From NCBI GenBank assembly GCA_019787685.1, contig JAHNUO010000022.1, positions 455,763 to 519,762 of the forward strand: a stretch of DNA of 64,000 nucleotides. Reading direction: 5' to 3'. Source of the DNA: Chiua virens (taxonomy: Eukaryota; Basidiomycota; Agaricomycetes; Boletales; Boletaceae). How positions within the stretch are numbered: position 1 is the stretch's first letter; each line of letters starts with the position of its first letter. The notes under the pieces were generated by a model that searched no databases, was not told where the DNA came from, and worked only from the letters and a program-made list of their open reading frames with translations. The translations under genes were made by a program, and so were the position numbers. Below are positions 43,989 through 57,304 of the stretch, in pieces.

Positions 43989-46068
43989 ATGGCCAGTAAA
44001 TCGCCCCTCACGCCGCCCCCAACCCTCCAACGAGGAAAGGCTTGTCTTCGTTGCAGGTAGTTTCCCTCTCTTTCCCCCTCGATCATGCTCAAACATGCCT
44101 TGACCAGAAAACGAAAGATGGTCCGTCTGTCTTGCATTTCATTCACACCCCTCTTAGCTCCTTGCAGCGATGTGATGGTCTCAGGCCCGCTTGCCAACAG
44201 TGTGTGCGTGCAAAGAAACCAGACGGTTGCCTGTACGATGACGGCAAGGGGAAAACGAGGACCCAATTATTGCGGGAGAACATCGACCGTCTCGAGCAGC
44301 GTATACGTGAACTCGAAGATCCAGAATACACCTCTCCTTCCGTCACCCTACACGATCCCCATTTTCACTGTCGCTCAGAGAGTTCATCGTCCTCTCTCGC
44401 TGGCTCTCCGGGAAGCACGGGTTTTTCCGCACCTCATTCACCTCTACCCCCATCCGGTAGGCTGTGCCATCCCAGCCAAGCCATCACACTAACCCGTCTC
44501 ATAGCCTCAAACTCCCCCCATCATTCATGGATTCGGGGCGTTCCTTCGCCATCCCCTACGCCTCTCAGCGATGCCTTCCACTTTGAGCAGCCGATGCAAC
44601 CCCCGGTGGATTTAGCACAGATGCTGTAAGCATATCTTATCTTTATCCCCTTCTTTTCTCATGCGCGTTGGCAGCGTTGACATCTTCTCATCGCATCGCT
44701 ATCAATCCCTCCTCGGTCTCCACATGGGTCGTTTACGAGATTCCTTTACCCGGCCCCTTGCTGAACAGCATCATCCCTGCCTCACAAACGCCATTTTCCT
44801 TTGGGCTTGTTACATGTCTCGTCCGGGCCCTCTCAGCGAGCACGAATCCGGTTACCTCACTCGTTCCCTCGAGGCCCTCAGTGACGCACTCCAGTACAAC
44901 AATCGAATACTCGATGTCATCCAAGCCTCCTGCCTCCTGTCCGTTTACTTCTTGTCAAACGGCCGGGCGTTAGAGGGGAGCTACCATGCCGCCGCCGCCG
45001 CGTCATTGACGATGCAGTGCGGCCTCCATGGGGCGATGATGAGTCATTCCGTTTTCGACTCCACTGGCGTTATGGCACCTTTGAAGCTCGAGCCAGCCAA
45101 GGACGCCGTTGAGCAAGGCGAGCGAATACTGACGTTCTGGCACGTCTTTGTTCTCGATCGATGTTGGTCAGTCGTCCTGCAAAAACCCGTAACCATCCCG
45201 GACGGTCTCGTCGGATCGTTGTCTATCGTCATGCCGTGGCCACAGGGAATGGAAGAATATGAATCGGTAAGCCAATCTTGCATCATTTTAATGACATTGC
45301 TGACCCTGTGTGCAGGGCCAAATAGATGATTTCCATTCCTTTACGACCCCCCAGACCTTCTTTGATGGACAGCTTTCGAACCTCGTAGGTGGCTTCTCGC
45401 CGCTGGCCCTGAGAGTAAAGGCATCCACGCTCTTCCATCACGCTCACCACTTGGCATCCAACTGGGATCAGCGTAGGCGGCTTGACCCTGCAGGTTACCT
45501 GCACTCCTCTGATGATTATGCAGCATTAGCCCTTTCAAGTGCGTTCATGGACGACTTCCAGGCCTTGGAGCATACGATCGTGCGCTTCCTGTCGACGCTC
45601 ATTCCTGTCCACCAATTGGATGCTAGCATACCCGACCACAAGCATACGTACCTCGCCACTCATACGCTTGCTCATGTCGCGATCATTCATCTATATTATC
45701 CTTTTGGACATGAAGATCCCGTTGCGTACGAAAAGTGTCTCCGGTCGGCGCGGTGCTGTGTCTCCACCATTAAACACATCGCTGAAGCAGACTACGATTT
45801 CCTGGACCCGATTTTTGGCGTAAGTTTGTCGTGTTTTCTATGTGATCTGTATTTTGATCGTTTTTCTTGATAGCCTTGTTGGACGACCGTTATGGACACG
45901 TTGATCCGGGAACTGAACTTGGTCGAATCATCTTGGCCACTCGTCAGTAGCACCGATGTCCGCAATGAGATTGGCACGCTATTATATGCCATGACGACCC
46001 TTGGATCACGATACCCATTACTTGGGTACTCGGTGACCAAAGTGCAAAAAAGACTTTCTGGACTATAG
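43989..46068 (+). CDS. Zn2Cys6 fungal-specific transcription factor
   Basis: Nuclear DNA-binding regulator. Start at 43989 (MASKSPLTPPPTLQRGKACL). The zinc cluster CLRCRKRKMRCDG...CQQCVRAKKPDGC is assembled from three exons: 43989-44056, a 13-nt micro-exon 44108-44120 and the exon from 44168. A linker and coiled coil follow (LLRENIDRLEQRIRELED), then a Ser/Pro-rich region. The fungal-specific middle homology region (PF04082-like) contains HPCLTNAIFLWACYMSRP, IQASCLLSVYFLSNGR, ILTFWHVFVLDRCWSVVL and KPVTIPDG. The last exons give WTTVMDTLIRELN and stop at 46068. Introns are short with GT...AG borders. Target genes cannot be told from sequence. Confidence 0.85.
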
Positions 46069-46667
46069 TTGGCTTTGCAAGTCGCCCGCCGCTTAATGTA
46101 ATACCCCGCGCAAGATGACAGGATCCCCATGAAACAGTTCGTCGAACTTGTCTCGTGTACTCGTGTGGACTTTTTCCCGAGCCCCATTTGTTCTGTTCGA
46201 CCGGACGTCTGGGACGTTTTCCGTCCGGGTTCTTCTGTTCAGATAAGAACGCTTGGATCTACCTGTATCATCTTCACCACGTTCGCTATGACCTTCGACG
46301 TATTATTGGACGCTCTTTGGACTTTTTTTCTTTTTCTTTTAGCTCGGACAGTACTTGGACTTTAGAAGCGGACTTGCATATCACGGACAGTAGGTTCCTT
46401 TGCAGTAGTTGTCAAGATCTGTTAATTGTTACACTAGTCTATATTCTTATATGTCGTGCCATATCTTTTGTCTTGTGCTAGCTACCACCATCTGGTTCGG
46501 GTCATCTAGATCCCGATCTCGACGATTCCGTTTGGACCACCATTCGTACTGATATTAGCCTGATAGCAGACGAGAATGGACTGTATGGATGTACATTTGG
46601 ACGATCAGAAGCAGTAGTAGTATTAGGAATAATCAATTTGGCAGTGCTCTGGTAGATTTTCGACTGC
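46069..46667. other. Intergenic
   Basis: T-rich downstream region of the transcription factor gene. Nothing else seen. Confidence 0.4.
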
Positions 46668-46946
46668 TCAGTGAAACATCTTGACCTTTTTAATCATGTC
46701 GAGAACTTGGTCCCACATCGACTCATCGCGTTGGGCAGCGTTGGGCTTTTTCGGGTTGTACGTAAACTGGAATCCACCGTTCTGGGCAACTCTCACTTTG
46801 TAACGTTGTGGACGACTTCTACGGATCGTCGCCTTTGGGTCACCGACAACTGACATTTCGAACCCAACATGTTCCATTTGGATCCATCCGACCACCAAGG
46901 CGACACCTCGCTCGCTTCTTCCATCTACAGCGATTCGCATGCCCAC
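46668..46946 (-). CDS. Possible small basic protein antisense to the 5' end of the FUSC-like gene
   Basis: The last 62 codons, from an internal ATG at about 46856, read MSVVGDPKATIRRSRPQRYK, then VRVAQNGGFQFTYNPKKP and MWDQVLDMIKKVKMFH, a composition more protein-like than most shadow ORFs. The start is about 14 bp from the ATG of the FUSC-like gene on the other strand. No homologue recognised; it may be fortuitous. Confidence 0.25.
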   Translation of the reverse strand: MGMRIAVDGRSERGVALVVGWIQMEHVGFEMSVVGDPKATIRRSRPQRYKVRVAQNGGFQFTYNPKKPNAAQRDESMWDQVLDMIKKVKMFH

Positions 46947-49900
46947 AGCACCCCTCTGCCCGGTTCTCCAGACCAGATTCCAATCGTAGACGGCGCGCCA
47001 AGCACCACTCGCGGTCGTCCAATATCGTCCCAGGCATGCGTCAGCACTCCTACCCGGCCCCCGCTCGAACTACGCACGTCCTCCTTTTCAAATTCCACCA
47101 CCTCGCACCGCCGGTCGACGACCAGCGTGCACAGTACACGACGTTCCTCGTCACAGCAACATCAGTGGACGGTATTCGGACAGCTCATGGAGAACGAGGG
47201 GCAGATGCCGGCGACGGGTTGGGTGTTGTCCGATCACACTGTACGGCGGTCGCAGGGACCGTCGCTCGTCCAGTCGCCCGTCGAGGATCCGTCGGGCGAC
47301 GTGTTTGCGGCGCGCTTTCGCGCTCAGTCGCATGTGCCAGCGGCGGCGAGTACTGATGTGTATTCGGACCACGATACCCTCGACGAGGACGTATCCTCAG
47401 ATGAGTCGGAGGAGACGGAGACGCCCACGATGCCAACACGTGTCTCGCATGGGGCACGTTGGATCCCGTCGCGCGTGCCTGCGATACCGCTGCTGTGGAA
47501 GAACATGCTCAAGTGCTCGGTGGCATATTTTATCGCGTCCTTGTTCACGTTTCATCCGTCCTTGGCCCGGTTCTTTGGAGACTTGACGTCGTATGGGTCT
47601 GGTGGTGGGAGCCCGTACCCTTCTGCACACTTGATTGCGACCATGTCAGTTGTTTTTATGTGTGTTTCTTTGGTGAGCTAACGCGACACGCTAGTGCTGT
47701 GTATTATAACCCTGCAAAGACGATCGGAGGCATGTTTGAAGCAGATTCGTACTGCTTGGTCGCATGGCTGTATTCTGCGCTCATGAGCCTCAGTGGTCTC
47801 GCGTTATTCTGGTGGCTCGATGTGAAACCGGGATTTGAGATCTTGGCGGATTGCCTGTTGATCGTATGGATGGGGCTGACGATATGGGGGCTAACATGGA
47901 TGAAGGTATGGATGGCCAAGCCGACGTTCAATTCAGGCAAGTTTATTGTTTTGTTTTTTGAACGAAAGAATGGCTCATGATCAGGTTTTTTACAGCATGT
48001 TCCATGTCAGCAACTGTTATCTTCGTCGTGTAAGCCTCTTATAAACTTCCTTCTCTTCCGAGTTTGCTGACTGACAAGTCAGAGTGGTACGAGAAGGTAC
48101 TTGGGAAACTCTCCTGGTGGTATCCTCCATCGTCCTCGTGGGTACGCTCATATCCAACATTGTCTGTTTCTCGCTGTGGCCGCAAAGTGCCACGTATAAT
48201 CTGCAAATCAACATGACAAAGACCTTGGATTCCTTTTCGACGTTGTTCGGAATGATCACCAACACGTTCTTACTCGAGGAGCCCATCCGAAAACCGAGTA
48301 ATGAGAAGATGCAGCGAGCAGTGGAGAACCACCAGTCGTCGTTTACCAGTCTGAAGAAGAGCCTCGCCGAGGCAAGCTCGGAGTGGGTTGGTACCCTGGA
48401 CGAACAGGAACGGATCCTGTCGAAGCAGGCGTACGGTGATGCGGTCGACAGTCTCACGCGTCTCGCTCAGCATCTGAGTGGTCTCAGGAGTGGCACGCGG
48501 TTGCAATACGAGCTGTCCAAGGCCCAACGCGATGGCAAGCTTATTCTCCGACGTCCGTCCGAGAACGTGTCCCACGGCCATGCGTCACCAGGGCCAAAGG
48601 GTAAGACCCGGTATTCGCTCACATCGCAGACGGACGATCTCGAGGAGGCACTGCTGCGAGCAGCTGCGGAGATGTTTGGTGATCTCGTGGACGACGTCGG
48701 TCCGCCATTGAAGGGACTTGCGGTAAGGCCGTGTGCATTCATTTATGAACGTTAATGAAACCATTGAATAGAACGCGTGCACGTCTTGTCTGAAGCGATT
48801 ACGAGAAGCGTTCGTAAACAGCCAGGACACGGAGCAGTACAAGATGATGCAACCGCAAGACTTTCACAAGATCATCGATGGCATTGATCGGGCATTGTTC
48901 ACGTTTGAGAGCACATCGAACCACGCCGTCTTGCGTCTATACAGGCGAAGCAACTTTGCTTCTAGACCCATGGAAAAGTCGACGCATTCATCCTTGGAAG
49001 ATAACTCGGTGCTGAAAGAAAGCGAGCATGAGGACATTTTTCTTGTTTATTTGTCAGTGGGAGGTCAGGTTGTCTCGTGTCCAGATCACGTTCTGATATG
49101 GTTATACAGCTTTATTTTTACCCTGCAGGAGTTCGCCGGGGAACTGATGTCCCTTACTGATGCTATGCGAAGAATATATGCAGTGGAGTTAGCCAGGTTC
49201 TCGAGACAAAACTGGTTCAAACGCTATTTCATCAACGGACCAAAGTCTTTCCTATCTTGCATTAAGTCGTTCCGACGGCAAAACCCGTCGACGAAGACGA
49301 CGCGAACTGGCTTGCGTCGTATCTGTAAGCACTGGGGGGGTCCCCTGATTTCTTTTCTTAACATTTTCGAATTGACGATCGGAATTAGCCATGTACTTCA
49401 AGTCGGACGGGCGTCATCCCAAAGTCTCGTTTCCCAAGGTGCGGCCACACGCGCCGAATACATTACAGACCCCGAATCACTCGAACCTCACATTTGTCGA
49501 ACGGTTTCTCCGATCTTTATGGGACCTTGCAGACCTTTTCAAGGATCGCAATATCAACTATGCGTTCAAAGTGGGCATGTCTACAGCTGTGTTGGCCGCG
49601 CCTGCGTTTTTCGATGCCACCCGCCCGTTATTTACGGAATATCGAGGGGAATGGGCGCTCATATCTGTGAGTGTGTGCTGCGGGGTTTGGAGGTCCGGAA
49701 GCTAATTCAATTACGTCCAAAGTGCTTCGTGGTCATGTCCCCCACGATCGGGGCGGTGAGTTCTCCCATTACTAATTCGGATCATGCTTGATGCCAACGT
49801 TATCCTTGAAGACCAATTTTCTCGCCCTTCACCGTGCATTAGGGACGCTGTACGGTAAATCCTTCCGGTGCAAAGGCAGGTGGATTGACATATCCCACAG

Positions 49901-51281
49901 GTTTGGCGCCGTTGTCGCGGCCGGGATATACACGCTCTTCCCTGAAAATGGCATCGTGTTGTCGCTATTCGGGTTCTTTTTTTCATTACCTTGTTTTTAC
50001 TATATCGTCGCGAAGCCAGAGTATGCGACCACGGGACGGTTTGTGCTTCTAACGTATAATTTGACATGCCTATATGCGTACGTGATCAGGGGTCGACCCG
50101 CGCGCGTTGTTGCTGACGCCAGGCTGTAGGTTCAATATCCGCGAGGATAATGTACCGGTACTGGACATCGCCTGGCATCGATCGACATCGGTCACGGTTG
50201 GTGTGATATGGGCGCTGATCGCATCGCGTCTCTGGTGGCCGTCGGAGGCGAGACGTGAATTGAGCAAAGCGCTTGGAGAGTGAGTAGTTGCGCCGTACCA
50301 TCATAGACAGGAACGCTAACCAGCCATAGGTTTTGTCTCAACATTGGTTGGCTGTACACGAGTTTAGTCGCATCAAATTCTGGTTTGATGGACTATGATG
50401 ATGATGCTCCGATTGATGGTGCACAGAACGGATCACATGTCCTGGACGAGAGTACGCCGTTGCTGTCCAAATCAGCCAGTGCACAGCTCAGTGACTCCAT
50501 CCATGAGTTTATGGCGATGTGAGTGGTGATGTCACATGAGCTGAATAAGGCCACTTTGCTGATCCTCGCAAAGGGAATTGCATCTGCAGATCAAGCTGAT
50601 TGAGCTACAGGGGCTGTTGGCGCAAACACAGCATGAGCCGCGTTTGAAAGGACCTTTCCCTATCATGTTGTACCGTTCGATATTGACAAGTCTACAAACG
50701 ATCTTGGACAAGCTGCATAGCATGCGATGCGTGACTACCCGGGAGGAATGGTACGTCATATCATTCTGTCATGGGCTCTTTCTCATCTCGCCGATAGGTT
50801 TACGGCAAGTACACTGGTGGCTCCCAGACGCGTTGTCCTCATTGTCGTCCCAGAGTGTGAGAAAAGACTTTATTTTGCCTGTCAACAAGGAACGGCGCGA
50901 GATGGTTGGCAACATCATTCTCTACTTTTCGACCTTGGCATCTGCGTTCCGATTGAAGGCGCCGCTGCCGCCGTACCTGCCACCGGCCGAAAAGGCCCGA
51001 GAGCGCTTGGTAAGCGACCATGACATCATCCTGCACGTCTGAGTCCTCACGCGTGGTAGGTGGATGCAATTCGCAAATTAGACGTGGTCAAGCACCGCGA
51101 GGTCCATGCGTCGCGCCAGCTGCTGTTTTTTGCGTACGCCCTCACGATGAAGGGTGTCACCCAAGAATTGGAGCTGCTCGGACGCACGCTTCAGGATGCG
51201 TTTGGGGTGATTGGGCATTCGGGAGAGTTTGATGCGTTGTTTGCAGAGGAGAGGGGGCGTAGGTCGCTGCCGTGGGTCTGA
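46869..51281 (+). CDS. BRE4/FUSC-like multi-pass transporter (putative ER transporter 6TM, DUF2421)
   Basis: Aromatic-acid-exporter-like membrane protein, related to yeast Bre4 (brefeldin A sensitivity). Start at 46869 (MFHLDPSDHQGDTSLASS). About 190 Ser/Thr-rich residues precede the first 6TM block: WKNMLKCSVAYFIASLFTF, YYNPAKTIGGMFEADSY, LYSALMSLSGLALFWWLD, LLIVWMGLTIWGLTWM, TVIFVVV and VSSIVLVGTLISNIVCF. A long soluble part follows (MTKTLDSFSTLFGMIT, EWVGTLDEQERILSKQA, EALLRAAAEMFGDLVDD). The second FUSC-type block is FLRSLWDLADLFKDR, YAFKVGMSTAVLAAPAFF, GEWALIS and FGAVVAAGIYTLFPENG, with a DUF2421-like tail (ELSKALG, RQLLFFAYALTMKGVTQELE). About 14 short introns. No lesion noticed. Substrate unknown. 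Confidence 0.82.
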
Positions 51282-52296
51282 CAAGTTGTGGCGTGTGGAT
51301 GAAACCGATCCCAGATGGGGTTTGAGGATACGACGCACGTTTGATGAGCACTGGCAGGGTCAAGGCACACGCGTGGTATATATGTCAATGCTCACGGTGG
51401 TGGCTTCCATTATGTCCCTTTCATCTTCCTCCTCGCGCGTTTGAGTCGGTTCGAATAGGTGCAGTCTGTAGTGCTGCTTGATCGACAAGTCAGCTGTGCA
51501 TACACGAGGCTTGGACTCGGACGGATCCAACCCACGATGTGCGGTTTGAAGGCACAGATGGCGATCCCACTGGGAGTTGTATGTCCTTATCAGTGACGAG
51601 GTTCATCGATCACAAGGAGATACCCGCGCAAGGTCCTTACCGAACGTGAGTCAATTTTTGGCTTTCTCGAACGTTCCTTTGGACGAAACCATGTGGCCCT
51701 CATTTCGTCGACATACCGAGCGAGGAGCTAGAATGACCTCGTCGGGCACAAAGGGACCTGGCAGTTCCCCATTATCTGCAATCGTGTCCCACTTTTGAAT
51801 CCTTCGTGGATAGCGAGCGAACGGCTCCTCCGGTAGTGGGATCGTGGACTCGGTGTGTTACTAGTGACCACCTGAAAGGGTGATGTCAGTTAAAACCTAT
51901 CGTTGGCGAGGTCGCCATGCGCTACGTCGGTTCATCACATGGAGCGGAACGCGTATCAATAGAATTGGCGTTGTCCGTGCCCAACAATCAACCCCCCCAA
52001 GCCTCATTGGCAATAACGCTTCCATCCCCGGGATGATATGTCCCTTTCTTTCTCAAAGCACATCATAGGATTGCGCCTGCACCCCATTGGCGGTGTCGGA
52101 GCGAGGGTGGAGCCTGAGCGTGTGGCCGCTGACCGGGTGCAGCAAGGCGCCTTATATAGCCTGACAGGGTTTCGACGTGCCAAGGTGTTGCTGCGGTGGT
52201 CGTCTTTCTCTCCCCATCCTCGTAACACCTCATAACGTCGTCTGTGTGATTCGTTGCCCGTCATCTCTACACACAAGGTCGCCTACACGGACTCGG
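51282..52296. other. Intergenic, nothing convincing
   Basis: Small ORFs only, without splice-supported extension or motifs. Confidence 0.4.
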
Positions 52297-53056
52297 ATGT
52301 TGACGCCAAACGCACCCCTTGTTGGTTCAGAACCGGCGGCGTCCGTTCCTGCTACCAGGGAGCAAGGTGGCAAAGCGGATGAGGTGGACGTCGAGATTAC
52401 AGGTCGGTTTTACACCTCCGATGACCTTGTCAAGCGTTCACGGACAAATTCTGATTGCGGTGGACATGCTCGACACCTAGACATCAAAGCCAGCGGACTC
52501 CCTGCCAAAGTGGGCTTCTTCAGCGGGCTCTTCTACGTGAGAATCAAGGGTGGCAAGGTGCCGCAGAGGACGAAGACGGCCAAGTATAACGAACAGGACG
52601 AGTTCGTGGCACGTTGGGGTGACACCGTCAAACTGTACGTGCCTCGCCTTGTGATGCGACTGCACGTGTCGAGCGTTGGACACATGCCATAGGTCGGGAA
52701 TCGAGTCGTCCAAGGTTGAGATCGACGTGTACGCACGACGGTTCTTCTTTAGTTACAAAATCATCAAGAAAACGGAGAGCAAAGAAAGCCTGGCTGATCT
52801 GCTCGAGCATTCCGAGACGCGTGCGTCCTTGTTTTTTGTTCTATGCTTCTTGAAAGACGACACGGATTTGACAGCGATCGAGCTCGAGCTCCTCGAAGAA
52901 GGTCAGGCGGCGGGGAAGCTCATGTTCAAGATTAGCAGGAGTTCTGGAGGGACTGTCGAGACCGGAACGTCGCTTACGACAGCGGGCACAACGTCGGATC
53001 CTGCGCCCCAGACGGACACCACGTCAGTCCCAGAAACTCCGAAGCTTTCTCCCTGA
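52297..53056 (+). CDS. C2-domain-like protein
   Basis: Start at 52297 (MLTPNAPLVGSEPAAS). Exon 1 ends at 52634, intron 52635-52692 (GTACGT...CATAG), exon 2 to the stop at 53056. A beta-rich segment (LDIKASGLPAKVGFFSG, FYVRIKGG, EQDEFVARWGDTVKL, SSKVEIDVYARRFFFSY) has the strand spacing of the C2 domains at the start of some basidiomycete NTPases; no NTPase follows here. The tail is Thr/Ser/Pro-rich. A 36-nt stretch, 52821-52856, has GTGCGT and TTGAAAG ends and a length divisible by three. It is probably an intron, since reading through inserts a hydrophobic run. Function unknown. Confidence 0.5.
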
Positions 53057-54948
53057 GGAAACGAGTCCATAACATCTGCATTTATCATGACATTTTGGAA
53101 TGCGTATTTACCGCCCCATGCATCATGTCTTGGATAATGTCCGTCGAACCTATGGTCGGGTTGGTCAGGACGAAATACGACTCATCATGCTACTAGTATT
53201 TGCCATCCAGCTGACTTGCTTTCAGATATACCATTTTCACGTTGTACATACCCTATCCCTTATAATGCTCCTGAAGCTTGTACGTGTATCCATGTCGACG
53301 ACTTACAACGGGGTTTCTTGGGATGACGTCCATACTTAAGCTATTTCAGTCTGAGTTGCCTATGCAAATCACGACACGATGAACGCGCATGTGAACGGGC
53401 TTGCGAATGGTTATCCTCGCTACACAACTTGAATGTGTCCGCCGCCCGGGCAGCACATTGCCACCGAAGGACATTTCCGCTAGTAGCCAATATGTCATTC
53501 ACGGGCGTAGTACTTGTGCTCAGCCTCTTCGGAAATAAAGAAGCGACTTATTGACTATGATATCGGATAAACGGAGGGATGACGCATCCACGCGTCATTC
53601 AGCATCGCTAAGCATCCGAGTCGGATGTTCCATCTTCGGGGTCTTTTGAAGTATCCGCAAACTTGAAGATCCTTGTCACCCCTTTTTTGATACTATTTCG
53701 GTGACTTGCCGGTTGCCCGAAGTAACGATCTGCCGCGGTTGGCGATGAACACGGATCTGTCAACAAGAATATGGAGGGGCTCGAACACAAAGATCTGAGT
53801 GGCACTCACAGCATGGCAGGGCTGAACGCTCCAGCCGCAACAATGGCGGGCTATACAAGACAGCATTCATTGGCAATCAATTCCTATAAATTGAACGCCG
53901 ACGCGAGGCGGCAGTGCGGACCCCGAGTCGGAACTCGAGAAGGTTTCTAAAGGGAGAATTCAGCGCATTCTCAATCATGTGCATGAGGCGAACCATGGGG
54001 GTGATGTCCGTGATGTGACGTGTGTTTGCAAGTAGAACATAACAAATAGAATGTCAGGTGGGAGAGGAACGGCGAGGGAAAGAAGATATCGTGCGACAGA
54101 AGTGTGACCCCGTCGAGCGGCGATATTGAGGAGTGAATTGTTGGGATCGGAGTCGACCTCTAGGGGTGATTAACCAAGAGTTTTGTGGTGTGCAAGACAT
54201 GCTCCTCAGAGATGGATTGCAATGTAATATGGAGGACTGAGTTCCAAGCTTCGAGTGTGGGTGTGGGCATAGTAACGATATCCGACGCATGTCCGCCTCC
54301 AACTAGAAATGGGGGCGTGAAACGCAATACAATTTCGAGAAGAATTTTGCGAGATTGCTCCATAACGTGATGGCAGAGATGATCGCTAGTCCAAGTCTCT
54401 CCCACCGCCAACTTCTCGGACGAACACGAACCTGACAGTGTCAACACAGCTCGAACAGTTGAACACAACCACTTCAGGATCGTCGATGGGTTGATTAGAT
54501 GGACCAGTCTGAGAACACGAAAAGCCGCTGCACAAGAGAGATGGTCATCATTACTGTTCAGTCACAAGCAAATGTAAAAGACAGTCGCGCCAAACTCGTC
54601 GAACAAGTTTCACATATGCATATGTCTGCGGCTGACGCGGAAGTTATGGCCGACCGACAGGTAGGAAGATGACGAGGCAGATTCAAAGGTTAGCAGCTTA
54701 TTTATCCAAGACCAATCAGTGAGTAAGCTCGAGCCAAATCCGCGTTGGATGCGACACCCGCGGCACCCGTACTGGTGTCCTCACCAAAAATACATAACAT
54801 TACACTCGAGTGACATTAAGACAGAGCATCGAAAGAGCTCTAAGCAAACCTGAATCGAAAGCTGTATAACGTTGTACGTAGTGTCTGGGGAGATTAAGGG
54901 AAAAGAGACTGTAAATCGGATAGTACCTTGCTTGAAGAGTAAAGGTAT
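53057..54948. other. Gene-poor stretch with one possible minus-strand gene
   Basis: A minus ORF around 54540-54160 (RVLRLVHLINPSTILKWLC, MEQSRKILLEIVLRFTPPFL, LEAWNSVLHITLQSISEEH) looks coding. About 53820-53608 could be its 3' part (YFGQPASHRNSIKKGVT). No family recognised and the joining exons were not resolved. Confidence 0.35.
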
Positions 54949-57095
54949 CTAGTCGAATCCTTCGACGGAAACGTTCCAGGTCCAACGTCCTTCCAAGAAA
55001 CCCTTGGCAGTATCCTCCAGCATGATCTCGTTCCGTTTAGCCACGTACACCTGGTTACACGACAAGAATGAACGGTTGGCGTGTATTATGGGTACAATGA
55101 TACTTACCGCCTTGTCTGTTACCTTCTGACGCAATGTCAGCATGTTCTCTGCATCGAGAGGAGATTCTAGAAGCTCCGATAAATCTTCTACAGCTTGCTC
55201 TAGGTCCCTGGCGAGTTCATCCACATCACGTCAATGTCCCAGTGAGGGTTAAGAACAAAACAAGCGTGCCTTTGGTTATCCTCAAAGAGCTCCTTCTGGT
55301 TGCCCTTCTCTAAGTAGTATGCCATCGCGTACGTCCACTTGAGTGTCATTCGACACTTCTCCACTTCATCGACGGCTCTCTTCATGAATTGAACTTCGAT
55401 CCACGTCAAGTCCGACGTGATCTGCATCTCTTCCATCTTCTTCTCGGTCTTGTTGTACAGCTCAACCGAGAGTTTCGCGGATTGCTCGTGGTTTGCCCAC
55501 CGGTTATAGTACTGTTTAGCATATAAATCATCGAGATGCATGTAGGAAGAATGAAGCATACATGGAGGTAGCGCTCTAGCGAGGCTCTGCTCTTTGATTG
55601 AGCATCCCGAGCGTCTACACCGGCCTTCTCATCGTATCGGTTACACGAGTACCAAGCTGTGCCGTGCTCCGACCATGGACCTTTGAACAACATTAGCGAA
55701 ATATAGAGAATCTTGACAACTCTCACCCATGCACACCCAGCAAAACTCGTGCTTGCATTTCTTACAAGTCATGTGGCTGCCGAGAAAATTGTCAGCAACG
55801 ACCTGACAAGGTATACGATGTGTTCGTACTTGCAGCCTCCATTCTTTTCGATTGTGCTTTGGCACTTGCCGCACTCCTTGGTGTTGCTCTTGATCCAATT
55901 TGCAGTCTCGCTGTCGTCTCGACACTTCTTGAGCCACATCCGTGCCACACCACATATCACGGGTCGATGATCACTTTCTATCGTGCATCCGAAACAGAAT
56001 CTGTGTGGTGGTGTAGCAATTGCACCACACGCGACCGTCGGTACAATCGTTGTTAAGGCACTCTTGGACGCCGCGGCAGGGCAGGAGACGGTGTACGTGC
56101 ATGATGGGTAAGGGCAATACTTCAAGTTGGGGTTCGAACCAACAAAGTGTCGCACAATAAGTTCGTTGAAGCGCTCCCAGGTAGCGTTGTCGTCCCCCAA
56201 GGCGGAATGAACGAACGGATCTGTTGCAATGATGCCGCAACCCTCAGCCATACACCTGATCGCCTGCTCGCCCTCTTCTCTAATCTTGGACGTGATGTAC
56301 GCATTCCAACATCCAATACAGAATGTATGGTCACACGAAAGGGTCGTAAACGCCGGTTGTGAGTCGTCATAGCAGATCGGACACATGAAGGGTTCGGGCT
56401 TTGGAGCTGGAGCTGCACCAGACTTGTTAGTTATCAGAGAGATCCCTGGAATAAGTGGAAGGGCACACCTGGTGTCTGCCGCGTGGGTCTGCGCAGCCCA
56501 CCAGACCTAGCGCTGGAAGAGACACCCTGAGAACGTTCGGGACCTGCGGCTGAGGAAGGCAGTGACTTGGATGGAGGGGATATTCCTGCTGCGACAGAGA
56601 CTGCAAAGACATTGTCCATGTATTTCTCGATTAGGCGCTCCTTATTCCAATTCATGTAGCGCAAGAGGAGTGAGGCGGTGCTGGGCTGCGAGAAGGGAAT
56701 GATGATCGTACGAGCGATATATGAAGAGCATACACGTACGTCCACGCCAAATATGCCACTGATGTGTTCCACGTCTGTTGCCATGAGTTTCTCGACCGCT
56801 GATTGTGGAAGGGGCTCATGCTCCACCTCATAGGACTTGCGGGCTGCACGCTGGGGAAGCTTAAAGTCCTCACCAAAGGTATCCATGTCCATTTCGTCAT
56901 CGGATGAGTCTGATCCTGGAAGGACGCACCGAGAACCGAGTGAGTGGTGACTATCTCGATCTCGTGTGGCTCACCAGGAGAGGAAACCCCTTGGAGAGGT
57001 GGTGGATACTCACCGTTTTCTTGTGCGCTGAGCATGTCTTCGTCCTCGTCGTAGTAATCTACGTCTTCGTCTGAATAGTCGTAGTCTGAGGACAT
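54949..57095 (-). CDS. Ariadne-type RBR E3 ubiquitin ligase
   Basis: Transfers ubiquitin through a cysteine intermediate. Start at 57095 ([20 protein letters not shown], acidic N-terminus), then [15 protein letters not shown], a UBA-like region ([17 protein letters not shown]), RING1 ([31 protein letters not shown]), IBR ([29 protein letters not shown]), RING2 ([17 protein letters not shown] / [17 protein letters not shown]) and the Ariadne helical domain ([52 protein letters not shown]). The presumed catalytic Cys is the one in NGGCK; an intron falls just after it. Length and order match fungal Ariadne-1 homologues. The N-terminal intron set is inferred. No defect seen. Confidence 0.88.
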
Positions 57096-57304
57096 GATTG
57101 TCGTGGTTGAAGGGCTTTGTCACTGTCAGGAACAGCGAGCACGACAGGATCGATTAGGATGGATTACATATGAAATGCTGTGCAAAGTGTTTATGATCGT
57201 GGGAATATTCAGTATAATCACGTGATAAGTGTCATCGTGACTCTTGTCACTTTTTTTTTTTCTTTACTCGAATAGGAAGGTTATCGATCTGTACAAAAAA
57301 GTGA

